Positions 25,801 through 35,652 are shown, counted from the stretch's first letter. The stretch is DNA of 64,000 nucleotides from Bacteroidetes bacterium UBA7674 (GCA_002483105.1 DLHG01000001.1:186001-250000), one strand, 5' to 3'. Numbers and translations: made by a program. The notes: generated by a model from the sequence alone, not told the origin.

Positions 25801-28005
25801 TTAGAAGCTACCTCTCACAGATATTACAAAATTTCGCCCCGGCGCATTGATACCCGAAGCAAACACACGATAGCTTTGGTCGAGGATATTCTCAACGGCG
25901 AATTGTACACCTAAGTATTTATTTACTTTGTAGCCTGCTCTCAGGTTCAGCGTGTACCACGATGGCATACCGTCAACAGTTGCATATTGCTGGTTGTCTT
26001 CTCCAAACGGATTGTATTCAGCAATACGTTTCCAGCCATTATACATAGCATAAAACTCTGCGTTGACATTATTGATGCCGTACATAATGCTTGTTTTACC
26101 AAACAAAGGCGGAATGTGATCCATCGGCACCTCAACATTTGCAGCATCAAAGAACCTGCCGTAGGTATAGTTAATGGTGCTGTATAAACTCAGGCCTTTC
26201 ACGATCTTCACAGTTATTGCGGCATTCATACCATAGATATACGCTTTTGCTTTGTTCTGCTGTGCTACTATAGCGGTTGGTGTGCCCTCATAGTCAATAG
26301 AATCTTCACCATTCAGGGTGAACTTATCCATTACCATGGCGTTTCTTACCAAGGTATAGAACCCATTCACATCAACTTTTATCCTGTCGCTGGTAAAGAA
26401 CGATATACCCAGATCACCACTGTACGTGTACTCCGGTTTCAGGTCAGGATTGGGAACCACCAGTTGTTCACCTGCAGCAGTTTCAAACACCTTACCTATA
26501 TCATCCACATTCGGCGCACGGAAACCTGTGGCACCACCCAGTGTAAACCTCCAGTTATCTCCAAGCATGAATGCAAGACCAAGATTACCACTCCAGGCAG
26601 TGTTCTGCTGTGAGGCTTCATTGTAAGGGAAAGGATAGAACTTCTTGTTGTTGAATGTGGAGTTAAGGCTCACGTAACTTAATCGCACACCATCATTCAG
26701 CACAAGCCTGTCATCGATGATCTTAAATATATGCTGTGCATAAACCGCACCCAGGAACATAGTGCTTCCACCATCAGGATAACGTGTATCAATAGCTTCG
26801 CTTTCTCCTGTCACTATGTCTTTTTCTGTAGCGGTTGACTTCACCGTATTGTTTTGGCCATCTGTGCCGACTGTCAGTTCATGCCTGCCCATTTTTTTGC
26901 GCAAGTCAACATTGTAGCCCAATACACCGATATTTTCAACGCGGCTTTGCAGTCCGTTCTTGCCTCTTTCGCGCTGGTTGCGGCTTTCTTCTATTGCCTG
27001 GTAATTCACCCCTGCTTTTATTTCATCAAAAGCTCCGTTCAGGTTCACCGCATTGAATTGATACGCAGCCATCAACCTTTCCTGCGGACCATAATACCAC
27101 TCTGCCCAGCGCAATTTGCCGCCTTTACGGTCAGTAAGCCTGTCATAGCGGGGCACATCGGTGCTATTAGAGTATTGCAGGTTCAGCGTATGGCTCACCT
27201 TGTCACTCTGCTGAAACAACAACTTCTCCAGGATATCTACCTGGCTGTAACCACTTTGCTTTTGCAGGTTTGGATCATCGCTCACCATTATGCTGTCAAC
27301 ACCATTCACACGTTCCACATAGTCATACCTCATGCCGAGACTGTCATAACCATTAGTTACATTAGCGCCTTTCCTCAGGTCGCCAAACTTGCTGTATGTA
27401 ACAGAGGTAAGAGACGCCACTTTCTTGCCACCAATATTAAAATCGGCATGGCCTGCCATTTCATTATTAGCAGAGCTGTAGCGCAGCATCGCATTGACCT
27501 TTACATTCGCCTTGCCATCAAGCGACAACTTTGGTTTCAAGGTGCTGAAGACCACAACACCGCCAAGCGCATCACTGCCATACAGTGTAGATCCGGGGCC
27601 ATAGAGTACTTCTACCCTTTCCAGCATATTATTATCTACGGTTATTACATTCTGCAGGTGCCCTGCACGATACACAGCATTATTCATCCGCACACCGTCT
27701 ATCACCAGTTGTATCCTGTTGGCTTCAAAGCCTCTTATCACGGGGCTACTGCCGCCCAGTTGGCTCTTCTGTACAAATACATTCCCGGTTTGCTCCAGCA
27801 GCAATCCCGTATTCTGAGGCATCATCCAGTGGATGTCCTTTTGTTTTATTACTTGTATCGGCTGAACGATATTCTTTTTTTTCTCGTCAAATTTATTCGC
27901 GCTAATTACCGTTTCGTTGAGGGTAACAGAGACGCTGTCCGTTTGCGCGGATGCCACGTAAGGCAATGCCGCGCACAACAGTATGTATATGCGTTTTGAT
28001 TGCAT
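25801..28005 (-). CDS. TonB-dependent outer-membrane receptor (heme-receptor-like)
   Basis: 734 residues: signal peptide (about 1-20), TonB-box-like start of the mature protein (SVTLNETVISANK), plug domain (about 45-150, with SPVIRGFEANRIQLVIDGVRMNN and GPGSTLYGSDALGGVV), then a 22-stranded barrel ending in Phe. GFRAPNVDD followed by VPNPDLKPEY resembles the FRAP/NPDL boxes of heme and hemoglobin receptors, although the His that usually lies between them is absent. It could equally import a siderophore or cobalamin; there is no riboswitch-like leader. A membrane-anchored gene lies upstream in the same direction. Confidence 0.85.
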   Translation of the reverse strand: MQSKRIYILLCAALPYVASAQTDSVSVTLNETVISANKFDEKKKNIVQPIQVIKQKDIHWMMPQNTGLLLEQTGNVFVQKSQLGGSSPVIRGFEANRIQLVIDGVRMNNAVYRAGHLQNVITVDNNMLERVEVLYGPGSTLYGSDALGGVVVFSTLKPKLSLDGKANVKVNAMLRYSSANNEMAGHADFNIGGKKVASLTSVTYSKFGDLRKGANVTNGYDSLGMRYDYVERVNGVDSIMVSDDPNLQKQSGYSQVDILEKLLFQQSDKVSHTLNLQYSNSTDVPRYDRLTDRKGGKLRWAEWYYGPQERLMAAYQFNAVNLNGAFDEIKAGVNYQAIEESRNQRERGKNGLQSRVENIGVLGYNVDLRKKMGRHELTVGTDGQNNTVKSTATEKDIVTGESEAIDTRYPDGGSTMFLGAVYAQHIFKIIDDRLVLNDGVRLSYVSLNSTFNNKKFYPFPYNEASQQNTAWSGNLGLAFMLGDNWRFTLGGATGFRAPNVDDIGKVFETAAGEQLVVPNPDLKPEYTYSGDLGISFFTSDRIKVDVNGFYTLVRNAMVMDKFTLNGEDSIDYEGTPTAIVAQQNKAKAYIYGMNAAITVKIVKGLSLYSTINYTYGRFFDAANVEVPMDHIPPLFGKTSIMYGINNVNAEFYAMYNGWKRIAEYNPFGEDNQQYATVDGMPSWYTLNLRAGYKVNKYLGVQFAVENILDQSYRVFASGINAPGRNFVISVRGSF

Positions 28006-28057
28006 GCAATTGCTTTTAATCTAATGAACAAATAGATATCTCGGGTGAAGAGTATTC

Positions 28058-28600
28058 TTAAGCAAAAGCAACTTCCGGAGGATGAAAGAACGTGTTTGCA
28101 GGTAACAGTTGGTAAAATGCCCCCGCATACATCGCATTATGGGTTCTGTTATACTGATGTGGATATGTATGATAAATAATCGTGTCAGGGAAAACAGCTT
28201 CAAATACCAACATCTTAACAGGCTGCCTTTCACCACTTCCCGGCATACTGCTTTCATCAAAATGAGTATATACTATTTTCAGCAAATGGTCGTCCTTTAA
28301 GTCATAATGTCCTACTATCAACACCTTGTCATCCTTCACTACTTCATTCCTTACATCAAACATTCTTCCCTTATACCTTATCTCATCTTTCTTTATCCAC
28401 ACAAGGTCTTTCATTTCTTCCCGGCTGACACTAATGGTATCCCTCAGCTTGTTCTTGCTCCATTCAGACGAGCGGACCTCTTTGTAATGAATGAAATGTG
28501 CCAGCTGCACAAGGGCAAGGCTTCCCTGGCTACAGATAAGTAGCACTATAAAGAAGCGGCTGACAAAGCGAAGCACGCTATTTGTAGAAGGTTTAGGCAA
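28058..28600 (-). CDS. Membrane-anchored protein of unknown function
   Basis: 180 residues. One hydrophobic segment at about 12-33 anchors the N-terminus; the rest is a polar extracytoplasmic part with several His near the end (YHTYPHQYNRTHNAMYAG and NTFFHPPEVAFA). The gene lies 52 bases before the TonB receptor gene in the same direction, so it probably belongs to the same transcription unit. The His-rich tail would suit metal or heme binding, but this is a guess. Confidence 0.6.
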   Translation of the reverse strand: MPKPSTNSVLRFVSRFFIVLLICSQGSLALVQLAHFIHYKEVRSSEWSKNKLRDTISVSREEMKDLVWIKKDEIRYKGRMFDVRNEVVKDDKVLIVGHYDLKDDHLLKIVYTHFDESSMPGSGERQPVKMLVFEAVFPDTIIYHTYPHQYNRTHNAMYAGAFYQLLPANTFFHPPEVAFA

Positions 28601-28682
28601 TTACCTGCTGAATGATTACTACAAATCTAGCTTTTAACCTTTATGTTTTTTTGAGTTTTACATAAAAATACGGCAGGCAACA

Positions 28683-28706
28683 AAAAAGCCGCCCAAAATG
28701 GGCAGC
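28683..28706 (-). terminator. Terminator of the FG-GAP T9SS gene
   Basis: A GCCGCCC/GGGCAGC stem with one mismatch, followed on the minus strand by a TTTTTTG tract. Confidence 0.65.
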
Positions 28707-28731
28707 TTCCGTTCTTTAACCTCACTTAAGT

Positions 28732-30480
28732 TTATAGTCTTGTAATTTTCTTGATCACCGAGCCCGACCTGGTCGTTACAGTAATAAAATATTGTCCCGG
28801 CGAAAAATGTTGCTGTATGTTATAAGCGCCTGTAGTGTTCTTTATCGCATCCTCATAGACTACACCACCCACAGCATTTGTCATCACGATCTTGTCCCCC
28901 GGCTGCAGCTTCCATCCTTTTGTTGATACAACGAACGACCCTTTACTCGGATTAGGATAAACGTTTATTTCTTTTTGACCAACCAACTCTTTCACACTTA
29001 CAATACTCCCCCCTTCTACATAGTCAATTATTTGATTGGGATTAACGTTCACGTAGTTTTCATGGATACCCGACAGCCACTCTATCTTCACGGAGTCAAT
29101 AACAGTTGCATCCCCAAGCCCAAAGTGCGCACGCATATCATTCTGGCTGCAATAGCCCGACTGTGCGGTTATCTCCCTCATCTGCCATACAGGTGTACCA
29201 TTGATCGTTGCTTTCACTCTTATTTTTGTCCCGATGGCAGCATAATTGGTACTATCTCCTACAAGGTTTATCGTTATCCATTTATTATTATTCCCGTCAT
29301 TATGGTAAAGAAGGTCGGGCCTATCAAATCCTCCATATTTACAGGTTGCCACTGCCAGGTCTTCAAATCCATCATTGTCATAGTCGCCGAATGCGCAACC
29401 ATAGCTCCAGTCCATATCCATAACCGGCGCTACATTATTAACTCTTGTAAATGTGCTGTTGCCATTATTTATGTACATGAAGTTGTACAGCAATCCCATC
29501 CCGAAAGAATTAGTAACAAACAGATCAATATCCCCATCATTGTCAATATCAGACCATGCAGAACTGAATGAACTGCCGATAGTATTAGATACCGTATCCG
29601 CAGCCATTAGTGTAAAATTAAAATTGCCATCATTGCGATACAGGGCATTAGGTGTTTGTTCATTAGCCAGGAACACATCAAGGTCGCCGTCATTATCAAA
29701 ATCTCCCCAGCTACTGCTCATCGTGCTACCTGCGCTATTTACGATCAGCCCTGTCGTTACTTTGGCAAAGCTGTCTATATTGTTCCTGTATATATATTCA
29801 TCCTGGTTGCTTTCGTTGGTTACAAACAGGTCAAGGTCTCCATCATTATCCATATCTGTCCAGTTCACAGATCGTGAATTGGATGAATCATTGGCAATAC
29901 TCCCTGTTAATATCTTAGTAAACACATTATTGCCATCATTATGAAAGAGCAGGTTCCTGTTATAAGCTGCACTGTTGGTCACATACAGGTCTACCTTGCC
30001 ATCCCTGTCATAGTCTCCCCACGATGCTGTTTCACAATAGCCGCTACTCGTTGTCACCGTTCCGGTGTTTGAAGTAAATACTCCTGTTCCGCTGTTCGTG
30101 TAGAAAAGGTTACTGGTATTGTACCAGTTGGCCACGTAGCAATCCAGGTCGCCGTCATTATCGGTATCCGCCCAGGTGGCCCCATCCGAGGGCTGGCCGT
30201 CCATCACTATCGGATTACTGCTTACTGCTGTAAATCCACCTGTACCATCATTCAGGTAAAGCATATTATTCTGCCCCCCTGCAGGTCCGTTTGTTATCAT
30301 GCAATCTATAAAACCATCAGCATTCACATCTACCCAATTCACACTTCTGCTGTCGCCGTTAGTTGTTACAAGTGGCCCGGTAAGTATCTTGGTAAAGGTC
30401 TGGCCATAACTTTGTGTAGCCGATGATAGTGAACCTGCAATTATTATTGCAGCCGAAATAATACGTAGTCTGATGTGCAT
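28732..30480 (-). CDS. FG-GAP/ASPIC-UnbV T9SS-secreted protein
   Basis: 582 residues: signal peptide (about 1-26), seven or so FG-GAP/VCBS repeats (about 35-400) with recurring WGDYDNDGDLDLFVTN-type calcium-binding loops, an ASPIC/UnbV domain (about 400-480, IKIRV..G..Q.REI.AQSGYCSQND..HFGLG), and a type A T9SS sorting domain (about 500-582, INVYPNPSKGSFVVS). The repeats build a beta propeller that binds calcium and ligands. It is a surface or released protein; no enzymatic motif is seen. Confidence 0.85.
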   Translation of the reverse strand: MHIRLRIISAAIIIAGSLSSATQSYGQTFTKILTGPLVTTNGDSRSVNWVDVNADGFIDCMITNGPAGGQNNMLYLNDGTGGFTAVSSNPIVMDGQPSDGATWADTDNDGDLDCYVANWYNTSNLFYTNSGTGVFTSNTGTVTTSSGYCETASWGDYDRDGKVDLYVTNSAAYNRNLLFHNDGNNVFTKILTGSIANDSSNSRSVNWTDMDNDGDLDLFVTNESNQDEYIYRNNIDSFAKVTTGLIVNSAGSTMSSSWGDFDNDGDLDVFLANEQTPNALYRNDGNFNFTLMAADTVSNTIGSSFSSAWSDIDNDGDIDLFVTNSFGMGLLYNFMYINNGNSTFTRVNNVAPVMDMDWSYGCAFGDYDNDGFEDLAVATCKYGGFDRPDLLYHNDGNNNKWITINLVGDSTNYAAIGTKIRVKATINGTPVWQMREITAQSGYCSQNDMRAHFGLGDATVIDSVKIEWLSGIHENYVNVNPNQIIDYVEGGSIVSVKELVGQKEINVYPNPSKGSFVVSTKGWKLQPGDKIVMTNAVGGVVYEDAIKNTTGAYNIQQHFSPGQYFITVTTRSGSVIKKITRL

Positions 30481-30696
30481 ATACCGTGGTTTTAATGATG
30501 AAACAGAGGTTTATCAAACTTAGCAGTGTTCAGCGCCACTTTCAGATAAAGTATTCGTACGTAGCAACAATGGCGACATAAAACAGTCACGCTATAATAG
30601 ATGCAGTTCAGGCGCAGGAAAATGCATTCTGTAAGTAATATCCTGCAATTGGTCGCCTATTCTACAACAAGAACAAAAAAACCTGATATTTATAGC

Positions 30697-31788
30697 ATGA
30701 AAAATACCCGGCAACCAGGGCTTCATATATTATTCTGGATAGTGTACTTCGGGGTGAACCTGTTTAATGAGTTGTACCTATCACGTTCATTTACCGATCA
30801 TCCTTCCTACGAGCTGTTTTACAATTCTGTATTATCGCAGCTACTATCATTATGCCTTATCAAGATACCCACGGTATATTATGTGCTGTATTTGCTCATA
30901 CCCCGCTGGCTGAGATCACCCTCCAGGGCAAAGCTTGCTCTGGAATTGGTGTTTGTTCTCTTCTTAATGGTGCTTTGCTACCGCGGACTTATACAATACA
31001 TTATATGGCCTTTTATTGCTAAGGAATCACCTCCTCATCTTACCGGCCTGCAATACACAGCCCGTTTCTTCTATTCCTTGCTCGACCTGTTGCAGGTTAC
31101 GGGCATAGCAGCCGCTATAAAGCTATTTCGCCTGCGTATTGCGGCCATGAAGAATGAAAAAGTACTGATACAGGAAAAACTGCGCTCTGAAATGCAGCAT
31201 CTGCGTGCACAGATAAACCCTCATTTTCTCTTCAATACCCTCAATAGCATCTACGCACTTTCCCGCGCGCAGTCTTCGGCTACCCCGCAAGCTGTTATGC
31301 AGCTATCTAAAATACTGCGCTATATGCTTTACGAAACAGAAAAAAAGACTATCACAATTGAGGAAGAGCTGAAAATAACACTTGACTATATAGAGCTACA
31401 ACAAGTACGTTTTGGCAACAAGGTACAGGTAAACATAGAAAAGAATATAGACAATACCGCTACGGCCATTACGCCGCAGATACTATTACCCTTGGTTGAG
31501 AATGCTTTCAAGCACGGTACTTCTGAGGTCATTGGCTTGTCGAAAATAAAGCTCGGGATAGAGTTGATACAGCACCAGTTAAAAATTGAAGTGCACAACT
31601 CCCTCGGAACTGCCAAAGCTAATCCCTCAGAGGAAGGCATCGGCTTGGCGAATATGCGCAGGAGACTTGAGTTGCTTTATCGCGACTATAGTCTTGTATA
31701 TGGAGAAAAGGGAAATAACTTCGTAGTAGAACTAAACATCAACTTGAATAGCTATGCGGATATTGAACTGCTTGATAGTGGAAGATGA
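30697..31788 (+). CDS. LytS/YehU-type membrane histidine kinase
   Basis: 363 residues from the ATG at 30697; earlier in-frame ATGs add a positively charged stretch without obvious function. Four membrane helices (about 8-145) precede the His_kinase domain with the phosphorylation motif RAQINPHFLFNTLNSIYAL, then the ATP-binding N box (LPLVENAFKHG) and G box (GIGLANMRRRLELLY). It is cognate to the response regulator gene that overlaps its last 35 bases. The signal is unknown. Confidence 0.87.
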   Translation: MKNTRQPGLHILFWIVYFGVNLFNELYLSRSFTDHPSYELFYNSVLSQLLSLCLIKIPTVYYVLYLLIPRWLRSPSRAKLALELVFVLFLMVLCYRGLIQYIIWPFIAKESPPHLTGLQYTARFFYSLLDLLQVTGIAAAIKLFRLRIAAMKNEKVLIQEKLRSEMQHLRAQINPHFLFNTLNSIYALSRAQSSATPQAVMQLSKILRYMLYETEKKTITIEEELKITLDYIELQQVRFGNKVQVNIEKNIDNTATAITPQILLPLVENAFKHGTSEVIGLSKIKLGIELIQHQLKIEVHNSLGTAKANPSEEGIGLANMRRRLELLYRDYSLVYGEKGNNFVVELNINLNSYADIELLDSGR

Positions 31789-32461
31789 GCACCTGGCGGC
31801 TGATGTGATAAAGGATTACATATCGCAGGTACCTGGATTACGACTAAGATCCGTTTGCCCCGATATTTTCTCCGCCAATGAAGTGTTGCGAGAAGAAAAG
31901 ACAGACATCATTTTCCTGGACATTAACCTTCCCAAGGTTAGTGGCCTTGATTTTATGAAAACACTAAGCTCCAGGTATCATATTATCCTCACCACTGCAT
32001 ATCACCAATATGCTATAGACGGATTTGATCTTAATGCCGTGGACTATCTTTTAAAACCTATAGAGTTCAGCAGGTTTCTCCAGGCTATCAATAAAGTGTA
32101 TGAGAAGGAAGGAAAGACCGTTGAAAAAAACACCACCTCAACCACCGACAACAAATTCTACTTCTTCAATACCGACAAGAAAAAGGTAAAGGTTTATGTC
32201 AGTGATATCGACTATATAGAAAGCCTGAAGGATTACGTCAGTATTCACGCGAACAATAAAAAAATCATCACGAAATTCCAGATAGGGGAAATAGATAAGC
32301 TATTGGAAGAGGATACGTTCATACGCATTCACCGTTCATTCATCATCAACATCTCCAAAGTAACTGCTTACAATGCCACAGAAATAGAACTAGGCGAAAT
32401 ATCACTCCCCCTCGGCAGGACCTACAAGGAAATGGTAGAAAGGAGGCTGAAAAACAAGTAA
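31754..32461 (+). CDS. LytTR response regulator
   Basis: 235 residues. Receiver domain (about 1-125) with acidic pocket IVEDE and phosphoacceptor Asp in IIFLDINLPKVSG, the conserved Thr of ILTTAY and the Lys of LLKPI. The C-terminal LytTR DNA-binding domain (about 140-235) shows VSDIDYIESLKDYVSIH and FIRIHRSFIINISKV. It partners the LytS-type kinase upstream. Targets cannot be named; the adjacent FG-GAP gene on the other strand is one possibility. Confidence 0.88.
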   Translation: MRILNCLIVEDEHLAADVIKDYISQVPGLRLRSVCPDIFSANEVLREEKTDIIFLDINLPKVSGLDFMKTLSSRYHIILTTAYHQYAIDGFDLNAVDYLLKPIEFSRFLQAINKVYEKEGKTVEKNTTSTTDNKFYFFNTDKKKVKVYVSDIDYIESLKDYVSIHANNKKIITKFQIGEIDKLLEEDTFIRIHRSFIINISKVTAYNATEIELGEISLPLGRTYKEMVERRLKNK

Positions 32462-32498
32462 TGAAGCAGCATCACCCAAAGTATAAAATATAGCAAGA

Positions 32499-32855
32499 CT
32501 AGCTACTTTTCAAAAAATCTCCATCTACAATAAGAAGCTTCACACCATTCTCAGAAAATGAACGGTGTGAACTCAATTCATCAGAGACAACATAAGTTCC
32601 TCCTTTTGTCAGCCTGGCCTTCTCACCGGTACTCAATTCGGTAATGAAGTCTCCTTCCAGGCAATAAACAATATGGCCTTTTTCACACCAATGGTCTGCC
32701 AGGTAACCAGGGGAATATTCTACTAGTCGGATCCTAAGCCCACCCAATTGAATTGTCTGCCACAGGGCGACCCCTGTTTCTCCTTTGTATTCCACTTTCT
32801 CAATGGAGGTCCAGTCTATTGTCTGAAACGGTATATTGCTCATAGTTATTTTCAT
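32499..32855 (-). CDS. Small cupin protein (DHCW-type)
   Basis: 118 residues forming a single beta barrel. The cupin motif region is recognisable as YLADHWCEKGHIVYCLEGDFITEL followed by KGGTYVVSDELSSHRSF. The DHWC/GH and late His would be metal ligands. It matches a family annotated from memory as DHCW-motif cupins. No enzymatic activity is established. Two candidate starts exist (codons 1 and 5). It ends near the LytTR gene and is followed upstream by the YCF48-like gene. Confidence 0.68.
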   Translation of the reverse strand: MKITMSNIPFQTIDWTSIEKVEYKGETGVALWQTIQLGGLRIRLVEYSPGYLADHWCEKGHIVYCLEGDFITELSTGEKARLTKGGTYVVSDELSSHRSFSENGVKLLIVDGDFLKSS

Positions 32856-32863
32856 TATAAATA

Positions 32864-33922
32864 TTATGGTATCGTCTTCATTCTGGCCAGCTTGCCATTG
32901 CTACCTGCGAGGAACATCCAATTCTGATCCTTGCTTGCTTTAATGACATGGAAACCTTTGTCATCGCTTAATGCTTTCCAGTTCACCCCATCATCAATAG
33001 AGATGTCTATACCGGAAGGCCCAACAGCGAATGTTGTCCTTGTCCTGCTTTTCTTTGCGGGGCGCTCACTATCTATCTGGGCCAGGCATTCTCGATAGCC
33101 ACGTGTGGTGTTCTGCGGCGCCAGCCATTTCTTTCCTTTATTATGGGTGTAGAAGAAATTATCTGTTTTCAACGTATCACGTGTGTAGTCACCACCTGCT
33201 ATCAGCCAGTGCTTTGCACTTCCACCCGTAATAATTGAATATATGCCTGTGCTTTCAGAGCCTCCCAGCATAGGAGTAGGTATGCTGCGCCAACGCTTGC
33301 CCCGGTTACCAGAGAGGAACACTTTTGAAGTCCTGCCACCCTGAACTATGATCACCATACCTTCTCCGAAGCAACTGATACTTGTGCCACTTGCTGCGAA
33401 AGAGGCTTCACCCTGCCCCATCTCAGGCCGGCTCCGCTCCTTACGCTCTTCCCATGACCAACCGCCATCTCTTGTATAGAGCAGCAGCATATGTCCATTT
33501 ACAGGGTCTCCATGTATAAGGCCCTCCTCACCGTTCCAAAAATCTACACCATCTATAAAGGCAGCGCTATCTGTGTTTGTATATACCTGTTTCCAACTGG
33601 CTCCACCATCGTTGGTCCGGAGGATATATGCAGGACTTCCTGCATTGGCAATGATGGCATTGCTAGAGTCGAATGCATATAGGCTACGGAAGTCGCAGTT
33701 TTCATAGCCGCTTACCTTACTGAATCTCCAATCCTTACCGCCATTCACGCTGCGTCCCACCCAGCCTTTGCTGCCACTTACCCATATGGCATGTTCGTCC
33801 GCCACAGATAGACCGCGAAAAGAAGCATCAGTCTTGGTCTCCAGATACTGCAATGAGTACATTTGCCCATAAGACATAGCTGATATCAGCAGAAGAAAAA
33901 ACAGTAGAACCAGGCGATGCAT
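32864..33922 (-). CDS. Secreted YCF48/BNR-like beta-propeller protein
   Basis: 352 residues from the ATG at 33922, which begins the signal peptide (HRLVLLFFLLLISAMSYGQ). The mature protein is built of propeller blades with repeated SVNGGKDWRF, TNDGGASWKQV, TRDGGWSWEER and SGNRGKRWRS motifs, the pattern of YCF48/Hcf136-like and BNR proteins. In plants and cyanobacteria relatives assist photosystem II; here no photosynthesis is implied, and such proteins in Bacteroidetes are generally of unknown role. It lies eight bases upstream of the cupin gene. Confidence 0.75.
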   Translation of the reverse strand: MHRLVLLFFLLLISAMSYGQMYSLQYLETKTDASFRGLSVADEHAIWVSGSKGWVGRSVNGGKDWRFSKVSGYENCDFRSLYAFDSSNAIIANAGSPAYILRTNDGGASWKQVYTNTDSAAFIDGVDFWNGEEGLIHGDPVNGHMLLLYTRDGGWSWEERKERSRPEMGQGEASFAASGTSISCFGEGMVIIVQGGRTSKVFLSGNRGKRWRSIPTPMLGGSESTGIYSIITGGSAKHWLIAGGDYTRDTLKTDNFFYTHNKGKKWLAPQNTTRGYRECLAQIDSERPAKKSRTRTTFAVGPSGIDISIDDGVNWKALSDDKGFHVIKASKDQNWMFLAGSNGKLARMKTIP

Positions 33923-34011
33923 AAGGCAATTTACATAATATATGCTCATGCGGATCTTTGGCCATTCGAACCAACTAAAATTAAAGACAAATAGTAAGTC
34001 GCAGCTTCAAT

Positions 34012-34236
34012 TTACAAAATCCTGAATTTTTGCTTGATCTTAATGACCTCATCATGCAGATTCTTGATTTGCGTATTGATATCGAACAGTGGAAGTACGA
34101 ACAGGAATGTCTTGCATGACGTACATCTTAAATAGTACATTTCACGTGCAGACGCAGTAGGTTGATCACAGACTATCTCAAAAGCTGTATGTTCGCATTT
34201 GGGGCATTTCGTACCACTAAAATTAGTCTTTGACAT
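34012..34236 (-). CDS. Small zinc-ribbon protein
   Basis: 74 residues. Two Cys pairs (KCPKCEH at about 10-15 and RCTSCKTF at about 37-43) form a probable zinc ribbon; the C-terminal third is helical (INTQIKNLHDEVIKIKQKF). No family is recognised. It diverges from the CoA-transferase gene, and the shared 130-base gap contains the operator described at 34305-34347. Confidence 0.6.
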   Translation of the reverse strand: MSKTNFSGTKCPKCEHTAFEIVCDQPTASAREMYYLRCTSCKTFLFVLPLFDINTQIKNLHDEVIKIKQKFRIL

Positions 34237-34304
34237 ACTCTAATATTAATGCAATAATACCACTGCTCATATTGGCAAAAAGTGACGAAAACATGAGTTG
34301 GCGA

Positions 34305-34347
34305 TGATCCTTGTCATATATGCCCGCAAGAGAATGCCATAGTTTTA
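34305..34347 (+). promoter_or_regulatory. FNR-type operator and -7 element of the CoA-transferase gene
   Basis: Palindrome ATGAT-CCTT-GTCAT (core 34305-34316, TGAY-N4-RTCA). A Bacteroidetes -7 element TAgtTTTa lies at 34340-34347, placing the operator centre about 42 bases upstream of the expected transcription start. The same spacing recurs at 52446 and, on the minus strand, at 38450. Confidence 0.6.
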
Positions 34348-34368
34348 CACTCTATTCAACATAATACA

Positions 34369-35652
34369 ATGTCTCTAAAATATAGCAGTGTAGAAGATGC
34401 TTTGAACCTGGTAGAAAGTAACAGCAGGGTATTCATCCAGGGAGGTGCCGCTACACCGGTCCATTTAGTAAATGAATTGCTGGCCAGGTGGCCCACTCTT
34501 AAGAATATCGAGTTAGTGGCAATTAGCCTTTATGGGGATATCAATTGGAAACAGACAGGCGTTACTGACAGCTTCTATCTAAATTCCCTGTTTGTTTCTT
34601 CTAATATCAGGGATTGGGTGAAAAGTGATGCCGGAGACTATATACCGGTGTTCCTTAGTGAAATACCCAGGTTATTCGAAAATAACATCTTGCCAATTGA
34701 TGTGGCCATTGTACAGGTCTCCCAGCCCGACGAACACGGCTACTGCACTTTAGGGCCTTCTGTTGATATTACCTTCAGTGCAGTAAAAAACGCAAAACGG
34801 GTAATTGCACAAGTGAATCCTGAACTACCAAGAGTACTCGGCGACGGTGTATTCCATATATCGCACTTCGCGGCATTAACGTGGCATAGAGAAGATCTCG
34901 CTGAAATGGACTACAGCTTGCTTGCTGATCCCGTAAGCAGAAGAATAGGAATAAACGTAGCCGAACTGATAGAAGACGGCTCAACGCTTCAATTGGGAAT
35001 AGGTACAATTCCTGATTCAGTACTGGAGAACTTAACTACTCACAAAGGATTAGGGATACACACAGAGATGTTTTCAGACGGAATTATACCATTGGTAGAA
35101 AGTGGTGTGATAACCAATGAGCATAAAAAGATAAACCAGGGAAAGATAGTCAGCTCATTTGTATTAGGAACAAAGAAAGTATATGATTTCATTGACAACA
35201 ACCCGATCGTTAATTGCCTGAACGTCGCATACGTCAACGATACATCTATCATCAGAAAGAACCCGAAAGTAATAGCTATCAATAGTGCAATTGAAATAGA
35301 TCTCACAGGACAGGTATGCGCTGACTCGATAGGAACACTTCAATATTCCGGAATAGGCGGGCAGATGGATTTTATGAGAGGTGCTTCGTTGTCAGAAGGG
35401 GGCAAGCCAATAATAGCACTTCCTAGCTCAACAAAAGATGGGATATCAAGGATAACACCTTTTTTAAAACAGGGTGCAGGTGTAGTTACGACAAGGGGGA
35501 ATGTACACTATGTGGCGACAGAATATGGGGTTGTAAACCTCTACGGAAAGAACATGGCTCAACGAGCTAAGCTGTTGATAAGTATTGCACATCCTCAACA
35601 TAGGGAATCCCTGGAGGTGGCTTATTACCAAAGATTTGGGCAAACAGTATAG
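34369..35652 (+). CDS. Acetyl-CoA hydrolase/transferase family protein
   Basis: 427 residues, full length for the Cat1/4-hydroxybutyrate CoA-transferase family. Motifs include FIQGGAATP near the start, LQLGIGTIPDSVL, the catalytic Glu in GIHTEMFSDG, and the C-terminal SGIGGQMDFMRGASLSEGGKPIIALPSS. Such enzymes move CoA between acetyl-CoA and carboxylic acids, a step of fermentative energy conservation, which suits the FNR-type operator in its promoter. The actual acid is unknown (acetate, succinate or hydroxybutyrate are possible). Confidence 0.85.
   Translation: MSLKYSSVEDALNLVESNSRVFIQGGAATPVHLVNELLARWPTLKNIELVAISLYGDINWKQTGVTDSFYLNSLFVSSNIRDWVKSDAGDYIPVFLSEIPRLFENNILPIDVAIVQVSQPDEHGYCTLGPSVDITFSAVKNAKRVIAQVNPELPRVLGDGVFHISHFAALTWHREDLAEMDYSLLADPVSRRIGINVAELIEDGSTLQLGIGTIPDSVLENLTTHKGLGIHTEMFSDGIIPLVESGVITNEHKKINQGKIVSSFVLGTKKVYDFIDNNPIVNCLNVAYVNDTSIIRKNPKVIAINSAIEIDLTGQVCADSIGTLQYSGIGGQMDFMRGASLSEGGKPIIALPSSTKDGISRITPFLKQGAGVVTTRGNVHYVATEYGVVNLYGKNMAQRAKLLISIAHPQHRESLEVAYYQRFGQTV

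Noticed and set aside
26854..27999. Long open frame (381 codons) on the plus strand opposite the TonB receptor
   Set aside because: It lies wholly antisense to a complete receptor with all expected motifs, and the translation shows no family pattern, only His/Ile-rich composition.
28601..28731. Cobalamin or other riboswitch upstream of the receptor operon
   Set aside because: The gap is only about 130 bases, mostly terminator and AT-rich promoter-like sequence, too short for a cobalamin riboswitch, and no B12-box-like motif was seen.
28975..29944. Plus-strand open frames in the FG-GAP gene region
   Set aside because: They are antisense to the calcium-binding repeats of the T9SS protein, whose regular composition opens the other frames.
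32864..33922. Photosystem assembly factor by similarity to YCF48
   Set aside because: Only the propeller fold is shared; there are no photosynthesis genes and the protein is secreted.
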